Assembly: GCF_009857475.1 (NCBI RefSeq)
Contig: NZ_WWCJ01000002.1
Coordinates: 186,001-250,000, forward strand
Length of the DNA stretch: 64,000 nucleotides
Direction: 5' to 3'
From: Pseudoduganella guangdongensis
GTDB lineage: Bacteria; Pseudomonadota; Gammaproteobacteria; Burkholderiales; Burkholderiaceae_D
A model generated the notes under the pieces. It was given only the letters and a program-made list of their open reading frames with translations, did not search any database and was not told the DNA's origin. Each line of letters starts with the position of its first letter. Within the stretch, counting starts at the first letter, position 1. A program made the translations under genes and the position numbers. Positions 44,927-52,252 of the stretch are shown here, piece after piece.

Positions 44927-45190
44927 TTACGCGCGGCAGGCCATGGCGCGCAGTTCGGCGACGTGGCTCGGCGAGCCTTCCATCGAATTCAGCATACGCT
45001 TGAACATCATGGTGTCGCGCATCAGGCGACGCTGCAGGCGTTCCTCTTTGCTCAACTTTGGCTTAACGACAAGCAGCGCAGCGCGGGCGATACCACGCAG
45101 CATGGGCTTGAACACGATGGCCAGCGCCAGCGCCAGGATCACCAGCGGCAGGAACTGAGCGAGTTCGATGATGTTAATGTAAGTAGACAT
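44927..45190 (-). CDS. Small conserved membrane protein (87 aa)
   Basis: The ATG at 45190 gives 87 residues: a single hydrophobic helix ('LAQFLPLVILALALAIVF') followed by a basic cytoplasmic region ('KPKLSKEERLQRRLMRDT') and a C-terminal end 'VAELRAMACRA'. I do not recognise a named family. It is divergent from the LysR gene. An alternative upstream start would add residues without a clear ribosome site. Confidence 0.6.
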   Translation of the reverse strand: MSTYINIIELAQFLPLVILALALAIVFKPMLRGIARAALLVVKPKLSKEERLQRRLMRDTMMFKRMLNSMEGSPSHVAELRAMACRA

Positions 45191-45292
45191 GGCAGTTTGC
45201 GAACCTATAGAATCTGTAGACACTATAGTGCGGCGCAACATATAACGCCAATTCCCTTTCCCGATAACAATTATTATTGCGGTGAATGACCG

Positions 45293-46261
45293 ATGAGCTT
45301 TCTGACCCTCGACCTCAACCTGTTGCGCGTTTTCGATGCCGTGATGACGGAGCAGAACCTGACGCGCGCTGCCGGCCACCTGGCCATGACGCAGCCGGCG
45401 GTGTCGAACGCCATCAAGCGCCTGCGCGAAAGCCTGGGCGATGATTTGCTGATCCGCACCGCCTACGGCGTAAAGCCGACCCCGCGCGCCGAAGCGCTGT
45501 GGCCGCAGGTACGCAGCGCCCTGGCCTCGCTGGAGGCCGCCGTGACGCCGGGCACGTTCGACGTCTCCAAGACCCACGCCACCTTCCGTATGGCCATGGC
45601 GGACGCGACAGCGGCATTCTGGCTGCCCAACCTGATGCGCTCGATCGAACGCGAAGCGCCGGGCGTGAACATCCGCATGGTTCCTTTGACAACACGGGAG
45701 CCACGGCCGATGCTGCTGCGCGGCGATATCGACCTGGCGGTTGGCTTTTTCCCGGGCGTGGCCGCCCAGCTGATGAGCGAGCCGAGCTCGCCGATCCGCC
45801 ATGAACGCCTGTATTCCGGGATATATGTGGCCGTGATGCGCCGTGGCCACCCGCTGGCCAAGCAAGACCTTACGCTGGACAACTATTGTGCCGCCAACCA
45901 CTTGCTGGTCAGCTTCTCCGGCCGCGCGCATGGCCTGGTGGACGAAGCGCTGGCCCAGTTGCAACGCGAACGCCGCATCCTGCTGACGGTGAACCAATTC
46001 TTCACCGCCGGCCGCGTGGTCGCCAATAGCGACCTGATCACCGTGCTACCGAAGCACCTGGTCGCCTCCACCGGCATGACCGACGCCCTGATCTACAAAG
46101 AGCTGCCCTTCCAATTGCCGGCGGTCCACCTCGACATGCTCTGGCACGAACGCGACGCCCGCAGCCCGGCCCACAAATGGCTGCGCAGCCACCTCGAAGG
46201 CATGAACACCGTCGCCCAAAAGACCGCCCCCGGCACCACCCCCAAGAGCGACACCTACTAA
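45293..46261 (+). CDS. LysR-family transcriptional regulator
   Basis: A 322-residue regulator beginning 'MSFLTLDLNLLRVFDAVMTE' with helix-turn-helix 'NLTRAAGHLAMTQPAVSNAI'. The effector domain shows 'DIDLAVGFFPGVAAQLMSE', typical of the NodD/LinR-like LysR subgroup. It is followed directly by a REP/BIME hairpin and nine T residues that should terminate its transcript. Its target is unknown; it is divergent from the small membrane protein gene. Confidence 0.92.
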   Translation: MSFLTLDLNLLRVFDAVMTEQNLTRAAGHLAMTQPAVSNAIKRLRESLGDDLLIRTAYGVKPTPRAEALWPQVRSALASLEAAVTPGTFDVSKTHATFRMAMADATAAFWLPNLMRSIEREAPGVNIRMVPLTTREPRPMLLRGDIDLAVGFFPGVAAQLMSEPSSPIRHERLYSGIYVAVMRRGHPLAKQDLTLDNYCAANHLLVSFSGRAHGLVDEALAQLQRERRILLTVNQFFTAGRVVANSDLITVLPKHLVASTGMTDALIYKELPFQLPAVHLDMLWHERDARSPAHKWLRSHLEGMNTVAQKTAPGTTPKSDTY

Positions 46262-46347
46262 AAATGTCCACCCTGGGGTCAGGAAGAAAAGTGGACATTT
46301 CTGTGGGAAATGTCCACCTTTCTTCCTGACCCCGAGGTGGACATTTT
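46261..46347. repeat. BIME-like pair of REP units with GGGGTCAG core
   Basis: Two related palindromic units face each other. Each has arms AAATGTCCAC / GTGGACATTT around a core; the left core contains GGGGTCAGGAAG and the right its complement CTTCCTGACCCC. Together they make one long inverted repeat (46261-46347). The GGGGTCAG core is shared with the REP units beside the RAYT gene near 63 kb, which suggests mobilisation by a transposase of that kind. Confidence 0.75.
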
Positions 46348-46358
46348 GGTTTTTTTTT
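46261..46358 (+). terminator. REP hairpin plus T9 acting as terminator of the LysR gene
   Basis: The long hairpin formed by the REP pair is followed by nine T residues (46350-46358), which overlap the putA stop codon on the other strand. On the plus strand this is a strong intrinsic-terminator layout immediately after the LysR stop codon. Confidence 0.6.
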
Positions 46359-49300
46359 AGGCGTCGAGGGTCATCAGGCTGGCGTTGCCGCCGGCGGCGG
46401 TGGTGTTGACGCACAGGGCGCGTTCGGCGATCAGGCGCCACAGGGGGATGTCGCCTTCTTCGGAACTGTCGATCACGGAGACGATCGCGCCGTCGCGAGC
46501 GGCGAGCTCTGGGCGCAGTTTGGCGCCTAAGCTGCTTTCCACCAGGGCGATCTGGAACTCGGCTTTTGCCAGGTCGGTATTGCTGACGGTCTGGATCGCG
46601 GCCTTGACTTCCGCCGGCAGGTCGGCTGGCAATACGCCTTCCACTACCAGGGCGCGGTTGCCGGTCGCGAGGGCGGCTGCGATCTGGTTCAACAGTACCT
46701 CTGCATTCGTTGCGAAGCAGGCGATGTTGCCGCGTGGGACGTAGGCGAGGGTGTTGCGTTCGCCAGTCGGGCCCGGCAGGGCGGTGAAGCTGCCCACCGG
46801 GGTGGTGCGGGCGTAGTTTTCAATGTGTGCGCTCAGGCGTTCTTTACCCGTTGCTTTGGCCCAGGCGGCCAGCGAATCGATCGCTGGCGGCGCGATGCGT
46901 TCGTGACGGTCGAGGACGACGGCGCTGCGCTGCAGACGCTTCAGGTACAGCGGACCGCCAGCTTTCGGGCCGGTGCCGGATTTGCCTTCGCCGCCGAATG
47001 GCTGCACGCCGACCACGGCGCCAACAATGTTGCGGTTGACGTAGATGTTGCCAACGTGGGCGCTGGTAGTGATGTAGTCGATGGTTTCATCGATCCGCGA
47101 GTGCACGCCCAGGGTCAGGCCAAAGCCGCTGCCGTTGATCTGCTCGATCACTTTCGGCAATTCCGAGCGCTTGTAGCGAATCACGTGCATCACGGGGCCG
47201 AAGACTTCCTTGGTCAGCTCGTTCAGCGAGCCGATTTCCAGCACGGTCGGCGGGACGAAAGTGCCGGCGTCGGCGCCCGGTACCTCGATCGAGAAGCTGG
47301 ACTTGGCGTGGGCGCGTACCTTTTCAATGTGCGACAGCAGGTTTTGCTGCGCTTCTTCGTCGATGACGGGGCCGATATCGGTCACCAGGCGGTCCGGGCT
47401 GCCGACCTTCAGTTCTTTCATCGCGCCTTTAAGCATCTTGATGGTCTTGTCGGCGATGTCTTCTTGCAGGAACAGCACGCGCAGCGCGGAGCAGCGCTGG
47501 CCGGCGCTGTCGAACGCGGAGGAGATCGCGTCGCCCACCACTTGCTCCGGCAGGGAGGAGGAGTCAACGATCATGGCGTTCTGGCCGCCGGTTTCGGCGA
47601 TCAGGGGAATATCCACATTTTCCGCCGCGGCGCGTTTGGCCAGGGTGCGGTTGATTAACTGCGCCACTTCGGTGGAGCCGGTGAAGATCACGCCTTTCAC
47701 GCGCGCGTCGTTGCACAGGCCTGCGCCGACCACTTCGCCGCGGCCTGGCAGGAATTGCAGGGCGGCGCGCGGTACGCCGGCTTGGTGCAGCAGTTCGACG
47801 GCGCGCTGGGCGATCAGCGGGGTTTGTTCGGCCGGTTTGGCCAGTACCACGTTACCGGCGGCCAGTGCGGCGGCGGCCTGGCCGGTGAAGATCGCCAGCG
47901 GGAAGTTCCATGGGCTGATGCAGGTGACAGGGCCCAGCGCCAGCGTGTTGGTGGCGCCGCGCACTTGCACCGCGTAATAGCGCAGGAAGTCGACGGCTTC
48001 GCGCACTTCGGCAATCGCGTTCGGCAGCGATTTGCCGGCTTCGCGCACGGCCAGGGCCATCAGCTCCAGCTTGTGCTGCTCGAACAGGTCGGCGGCGCGC
48101 TCCAGGCAGGCGGCGCGCTGCGATGGCTCGGTGGTTTGCCAGTCCATGGCGAAGTGGCTGGCAGCGTGCAGGGCGTTGTTGACGTCTTCGGCGGTGGCTT
48201 CGGTCACGGCGCCGACGATATCGTCTTTACGGGCCGGATTGACCACCTGGGCGGCTGCCTGGCCGGCGCTGGCTTCCACGGCCAGCAGGGGACCTGCCGT
48301 CCAGCTGCGCGGCTGGGCCAGGACTATGGATACTTCGCGCAGCACGTCTTCGTTCGACAGGTCGATACCGGCGGAGTTCTTGCGCTCGGCGCCGAACATG
48401 TCCAACGGCAGGGCGATGGCGTTGTGCGGCACGCCGTTCAGGCTGCGTGCGGCTTCGATCGGGTTGGTAATCAGGGAATCGACCGGGATGCTTTCGTCAA
48501 CGATCTGGTTGACGAAGGAGGAATTGGCGCCGTTTTCCAGCAGGCGGCGTACCAGGTAGGCCAGCAGGGTTTCATGCGAACCGACTGGAGCATAGATGCG
48601 GCACGCCTTGTCGAGGTTCTCCGCGCCGACAACCTGGTCGTACAGGGTCTCGCCCATGCCGTGCAGGCACTGGAATTCGTAGCTGTTGATGCCGTCGCGC
48701 TTGGCCCAGGTGTAGATCGTGGACAGGGTTTGCGCGTTGTGGGTCGCGAACTGCGGGTAAATCACGTCGGTCGCGGCCAGCAGGCGCTGGGCGCAAGCCA
48801 GGTAGGAGACGTCGGTGTAGACCTTGCGGGTGTACACCGGATAGCCCGGCATGCCATCCACCTGGGCGCGCTTGATTTCAGCATCCCAATACGCGCCTTT
48901 CACCAGGCGCACCATGAACTTGCGGCCGCTGCGCTTGGCCAGGTCGACCAGGTAGTCGATCACGAACGGGCAGCGCTTCTGGTAAGCCTGCACGACGAAG
49001 CCGATGCCGTCGAAGCCTTCCAGTTCCGGGTTGAAGGCCATCGCTTCCATCAGGTCGAGCGACAGTTCCAGGCGATCGGCTTCTTCGGCGTCGATATTCA
49101 GACCAATGTTGTAGCCTTTTGCCAACTTGACCAGGGCGGTCAGGCGCGGCAGCAGCTCGCTCATGACGCGGTCGCGCTGGGCGCGGCTGTAGCGTGGGTG
49201 CAGGGCGGACAGCTTGACGGAAATGCCTGGGCCATTGCGGATGCCACGGCCGTTCGAAGCCTTGCCAATGGCATGGATCGCTTTTTCATAGGCGGCGTAG

Positions 49301-49986
49301 TAGTGGGCGGCATCGGCTTCGGTCAGCGCTGCTTCGCCCAGCATGTCGTACGAATAGCGGTATCCGCGCGCTTCATTGTCTTTGCCGTTCTTAATCGCTT
49401 CTTCGATGGTCTGGCCGGTAACGAACTGGTTACCCAGCATGCGCATGGCCAGGTCCACGCCTTTACGGATCAGCGGTTCGCCGCCTTTGGCGATCAGGCT
49501 GGTGATGGCCGAGCCCAGGCCGTCTTCGCTGGAAGAGCTGACCAGTTTGCCGGTAATCAGCAGGCCCCAGGTGGCCGCATTAACGAACAAAGATGGCGAT
49601 TCGCCCAGGTGTTTGCGCCAGTCTCCCTTGGAAATCTTGTCCGCAATCAGGCGGTCGGCGGTGGCAGCGTCGGGTATACGCAACAGTGCTTCGGCCAGGC
49701 ACATCAGCGCAATACCCTCTTCGGAGGACAGCGAGAATTGATGCATCAGCGCATCCACACCGGAAGAACGGGTACGTTTTTCGCGCACCGAAGTCACCAA
49801 ACGCTTGGCCAGCGACTGCGCGTCCTGGGTGGTTTCCGGCGCACCGATGTTAATTTGCGACAGCAGCCATTGCACTGCAGATTGTTCATCGCGGCGGTAG
49901 GCGGCAGTAATGGCGCTGCGCAGCGGGCTCGGATCGCGCAGGATTTCGGCCTGCAGGGCGGCAAACGGCGTGGTATTGAGATGCAT
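46357..49986 (-). CDS. putA: Bifunctional proline dehydrogenase/P5C dehydrogenase
   Basis: A 1209-residue PutA that oxidises proline to glutamate. There is no N-terminal ribbon-helix-helix: the protein starts 'MHLNTTPFAALQAEILRDPS' and enters the arm domain directly, so it should not repress its own gene. The FAD-proline dehydrogenase barrel includes 'FMVRLVKGAYWDAEIKRAQ'. The P5C dehydrogenase has 'ISPWNFPLAIFTGQ', the Glu in 'LIAETGGQNAMIVD' and the Cys in 'DSAGQRCSALRVLFL'. A C-terminal domain of about 190 residues follows. The Lrp gene directly upstream and divergent is the likely activator. Confidence 0.97.
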   Translation of the reverse strand: MHLNTTPFAALQAEILRDPSPLRSAITAAYRRDEQSAVQWLLSQINIGAPETTQDAQSLAKRLVTSVREKRTRSSGVDALMHQFSLSSEEGIALMCLAEALLRIPDAATADRLIADKISKGDWRKHLGESPSLFVNAATWGLLITGKLVSSSSEDGLGSAITSLIAKGGEPLIRKGVDLAMRMLGNQFVTGQTIEEAIKNGKDNEARGYRYSYDMLGEAALTEADAAHYYAAYEKAIHAIGKASNGRGIRNGPGISVKLSALHPRYSRAQRDRVMSELLPRLTALVKLAKGYNIGLNIDAEEADRLELSLDLMEAMAFNPELEGFDGIGFVVQAYQKRCPFVIDYLVDLAKRSGRKFMVRLVKGAYWDAEIKRAQVDGMPGYPVYTRKVYTDVSYLACAQRLLAATDVIYPQFATHNAQTLSTIYTWAKRDGINSYEFQCLHGMGETLYDQVVGAENLDKACRIYAPVGSHETLLAYLVRRLLENGANSSFVNQIVDESIPVDSLITNPIEAARSLNGVPHNAIALPLDMFGAERKNSAGIDLSNEDVLREVSIVLAQPRSWTAGPLLAVEASAGQAAAQVVNPARKDDIVGAVTEATAEDVNNALHAASHFAMDWQTTEPSQRAACLERAADLFEQHKLELMALAVREAGKSLPNAIAEVREAVDFLRYYAVQVRGATNTLALGPVTCISPWNFPLAIFTGQAAAALAAGNVVLAKPAEQTPLIAQRAVELLHQAGVPRAALQFLPGRGEVVGAGLCNDARVKGVIFTGSTEVAQLINRTLAKRAAAENVDIPLIAETGGQNAMIVDSSSLPEQVVGDAISSAFDSAGQRCSALRVLFLQEDIADKTIKMLKGAMKELKVGSPDRLVTDIGPVIDEEAQQNLLSHIEKVRAHAKSSFSIEVPGADAGTFVPPTVLEIGSLNELTKEVFGPVMHVIRYKRSELPKVIEQINGSGFGLTLGVHSRIDETIDYITTSAHVGNIYVNRNIVGAVVGVQPFGGEGKSGTGPKAGGPLYLKRLQRSAVVLDRHERIAPPAIDSLAAWAKATGKERLSAHIENYARTTPVGSFTALPGPTGERNTLAYVPRGNIACFATNAEVLLNQIAAALATGNRALVVEGVLPADLPAEVKAAIQTVSNTDLAKAEFQIALVESSLGAKLRPELAARDGAIVSVIDSSEEGDIPLWRLIAERALCVNTTAAGGNASLMTLDA

Positions 49987-50034
49987 GAAAGTCTCTATTG
50001 GCTAGTATGTAAAGAATCGTTTGGCACTTACGAA

Positions 50035-50070
50035 AACACGCCCGGCAAACCACGTTTGCGCGGGCGTGTT
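50035..50070 (-). promoter_or_regulatory. Long GC-rich hairpin in the putA leader
   Basis: AACACGCCCG then GCAAAC pair with GTTTGC then CGGGCGTGTT across a 3-base loop with one bulged base: about 16 pairs. On the minus strand it is followed by TTTTCG and lies about 48 bases before the putA start. This looks like an attenuator or a hairpin controlling translation of putA. Confidence 0.5.
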
Positions 50071-50199
50071 GTGCGGTGCAGCTAATGATTCGGATTGTAT
50101 GCCGGATTCGCTCGGATTAATTCTGGTAATACTTTGTACTAGCAATAGATAGTTTTTGGTGCGAGAATTTGACCAAATAAAATTAATCGTGGAGAAGTA

Positions 50200-50655
50200 A
50201 TGCTGGACAAAATCAGTAAGAAAATTCTGGCCGAGCTGCAAAGCGATGGCCGAATTAGTAACGTTGAACTGGCTGCACGAGTAAATTTGTCGCCTGCTGC
50301 CTGCCTGGAACGCGTGCGGAAATTGCACGAGGCCGGATACATCATGGGCTACACGGCGCAGCTGAATCCACAGTTATTGGACGTTTCGCTGCTGGTGTTC
50401 ATCGAAGTCGTTCTGGACCGTACAACGCCGGAAGTTTTTGATGCCTTCAAACACAGCGTCCAGCTGATCCCCGAAGTGCTCGAGTGCCATATGGTGGCCG
50501 GCGGTTTTGATTACCTGGTCAAGGCGCGAGTGAAGGATATGGCGGCTTACCGTGAGTTTTTGGGCAAAACGTTGCTGCAGAAGGGTGTGCGCGAAACCCA
50601 CACTTATGCTGTGATGGAAGAAGTGAAGAATACGACCAAGCTGCCCATCAAATAG
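50200..50655 (+). CDS. Lrp/AsnC-family regulator, probable putA activator
   Basis: A 151-residue Lrp-type protein: helix-turn-helix 'NVELAARVNLSPAACLERVR' and RAM domain 'LECHMVAGGFDYLVKARVKD'. Divergent pairing with putA is the same arrangement as the PutR/BkdR-like regulators that induce putA in response to proline, so that role is likely. GGAG precedes the ATG. Its stop codon overlaps the 3' end of the cytochrome b gene by 8 bases. Confidence 0.93.
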   Translation: MLDKISKKILAELQSDGRISNVELAARVNLSPAACLERVRKLHEAGYIMGYTAQLNPQLLDVSLLVFIEVVLDRTTPEVFDAFKHSVQLIPEVLECHMVAGGFDYLVKARVKDMAAYREFLGKTLLQKGVRETHTYAVMEEVKNTTKLPIK

Positions 50656-51277
50656 GCAGTCTCCACTGCATCCACCAAAATCCGAGGACGGCGAGGATCA
50701 GTACAAGCGCGATGCTGTACCAGGCGCTGTGAATACCGTCTTTCGGGTTTCCTCTTTTTTGTCCATCAATCATGGCGCGAACCAGGTTTTCGTCATGCAT
50801 CCAGCTGCTGAGCAAAACGCCGGCAATGTGAACGGCGACGACCAGCAGCATCGCATTGGCCAGTCCTTCGTGCAGCTCTTCCAGTAATTCCCCTCCAAAT
50901 TCCTTATACGTGGCATAGCCAGTAGTGGTGACCAGGATAGTCATTCCTAGCATAGCCACAATGGCTAGCGCTCCAGCCGGGTTGTGTCCTATGTCATTTC
51001 CTGGCTGCCTATTCAGCAGGCAGCGGAAATAGTCCAGAACCTGTCGAGGTCCGCGAACAAAGGCTGAAAAGCGGGCATATCGTGTGCCTATCAATCCCCA
51101 TATGAGGCGAAACACCACCAAGCCAGCCATGGTGTAGCCAAAAGTGATGTGCAACTGGCGCCAGCTATCGTGTTCGGCAGTCAGGTAGGCGCCGATGAAG
51201 TTCAACACTATCAGCCAATGAAATGCGCGAACTGGAGCATCCCAGACCAGGACTTTTTGTAGAGGTTTCGTGTTCAT
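50648..51277 (-). CDS. Cytochrome b561-like membrane protein (Ni/Fe-hydrogenase b-type)
   Basis: The ATG at 51277 gives 209 residues. Four or five helices are predicted, with heme-ligand His in 'WDAPVRAFHWLIVLNFIG' and in the later helices ('VAVHIAGVLLSSWMHDENL'). It belongs to the cytochrome b/b6 membrane family of di-heme electron carriers that pass electrons from a soluble partner (often a c-type cytochrome or an oxidoreductase) to quinone. The partner is not adjacent. It follows mtnN on the same strand with a 23-bp gap. Confidence 0.87.
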   Translation of the reverse strand: MNTKPLQKVLVWDAPVRAFHWLIVLNFIGAYLTAEHDSWRQLHITFGYTMAGLVVFRLIWGLIGTRYARFSAFVRGPRQVLDYFRCLLNRQPGNDIGHNPAGALAIVAMLGMTILVTTTGYATYKEFGGELLEELHEGLANAMLLVVAVHIAGVLLSSWMHDENLVRAMIDGQKRGNPKDGIHSAWYSIALVLILAVLGFWWMQWRLPI

Positions 51278-51300
51278 GGGCACATCGTGTGCCCAGCTGG

Positions 51301-52011
51301 TTAAGGCGTCGTTAACTCTTTGCAAAAGTTCTGGATGACGCCGTATGCGTAGCGGGCAGCGACGGTTTGCACAAAGTGCATGAAATCAGTCGCTGCTTCT
51401 TCATTGGCGTTGTCGGAAATCGTGCGCATGATGGCAAACGGTATTCCCAGTTCATAACAAACCTGGGCGACTGCTGCACCTTCCATTTCCACTGCCAGCA
51501 AATCAGGCAGTGCGTCTTTCAGGGCAGCCAAATGGGCCCTGTCATTGATGAATTGATCTCCACTGCCAATCAGGCCGCGATGCACTTGCGCGTCGTTTTG
51601 CAGGAATTCGCGCGTAGCGATGCTGAGTTTCAGGCTCATTTCACGGTCTGTCGGCATATGCGAGAGGCCAGTTAGCGGAATTTCGAAACGCGGGAACAAG
51701 GGGCTGGCATCAAAGTCGTGTTGAGCCAGGGAATCCGCGATGACCACGTCACCAACTTGTACCCCTAAGTCTGCAGAACCGGCAACGCCGGTAAAGATGA
51801 TGTGGGTAACGTTGAACTTCTCCACAAGAGTTGCAGCTGTCACTGCAGCAGCAACCTTCCCAATTCGCGATAAAACAGCCACAGAATCGATTTTCCAGAG
51901 CTTTCCAGCCGTGTACTCACGTTTACCGTGGATGAGCTTGTAGGGGCTCTCCATGGCTTCCAGTAAACCCTGTTGTTCTTCTGCCAAGGCAGAGATGATT
52001 CCGAGACGCAT
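51301..52011 (-). CDS. mtnN: 5'-methylthioadenosine/S-adenosylhomocysteine nucleosidase
   Basis: A 236-residue nucleosidase that splits MTA and SAH. Glu in 'ISALAEEQQGLLEAM' is the general acid, 'GSGDQFINDRAHLAAL' lines the site and 'LAVEMEGAAVAQVCYE' plus the Asp in 'ISDNANEEA' bind the ribose and adenine N7. The family is also named Pfs. It probably forms a two-gene unit with the cytochrome b gene. Confidence 0.95.
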   Translation of the reverse strand: MRLGIISALAEEQQGLLEAMESPYKLIHGKREYTAGKLWKIDSVAVLSRIGKVAAAVTAATLVEKFNVTHIIFTGVAGSADLGVQVGDVVIADSLAQHDFDASPLFPRFEIPLTGLSHMPTDREMSLKLSIATREFLQNDAQVHRGLIGSGDQFINDRAHLAALKDALPDLLAVEMEGAAVAQVCYELGIPFAIMRTISDNANEEAATDFMHFVQTVAARYAYGVIQNFCKELTTP

Positions 52012-52082
52012 GCGCGAGTTGTCCTCTATTTATTTAAAGTTGTATACGTAAGGATAGTAGTAGATAGTAAACGCGTCCTTGT

Positions 52083-52252
52083 CTGTGGATAAAGCTGTTA
52101 ACATCCACAGAATCAGAAGTTTACGGATTGTAAAACTGGTCGGACAAGAACTGGGTCTAAAACGGATGAGTTCTGAACAAAATTTGTGCGTGAACTCAAA
52201 AACGGGGTTTACGCACATTCGATCCTGTGGATATTCATCAGGTTATCAACAG
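52083..52252. repeat. 170-bp direct repeat, copy A
   Basis: Starts CTGTGGATAA and ends TTATCAACAG, the first with the DnaA-box-like 9-mer. Copy B at 55338-55507 has the same length. Shared blocks fall at identical offsets: AATCAG at 28, GTTTACGG at 36, CTGTGGATATTCAT at 142, with GGTTTAC near 123; the middle differs. Its right end overlaps the last codons of the GGDEF-EAL gene. Confidence 0.65.

Noticed and set aside
44927-45997. 356-residue minus-strand frame reaching into the LysR gene
   Set aside because: Only its last 87 codons look like a real protein; the rest is LysR shadow.
47755-50085. 776-codon plus-strand frame inside putA
   Set aside because: Shadow of putA; the product is composition-biased and lacks any domain, while the PutA reading is unambiguous.
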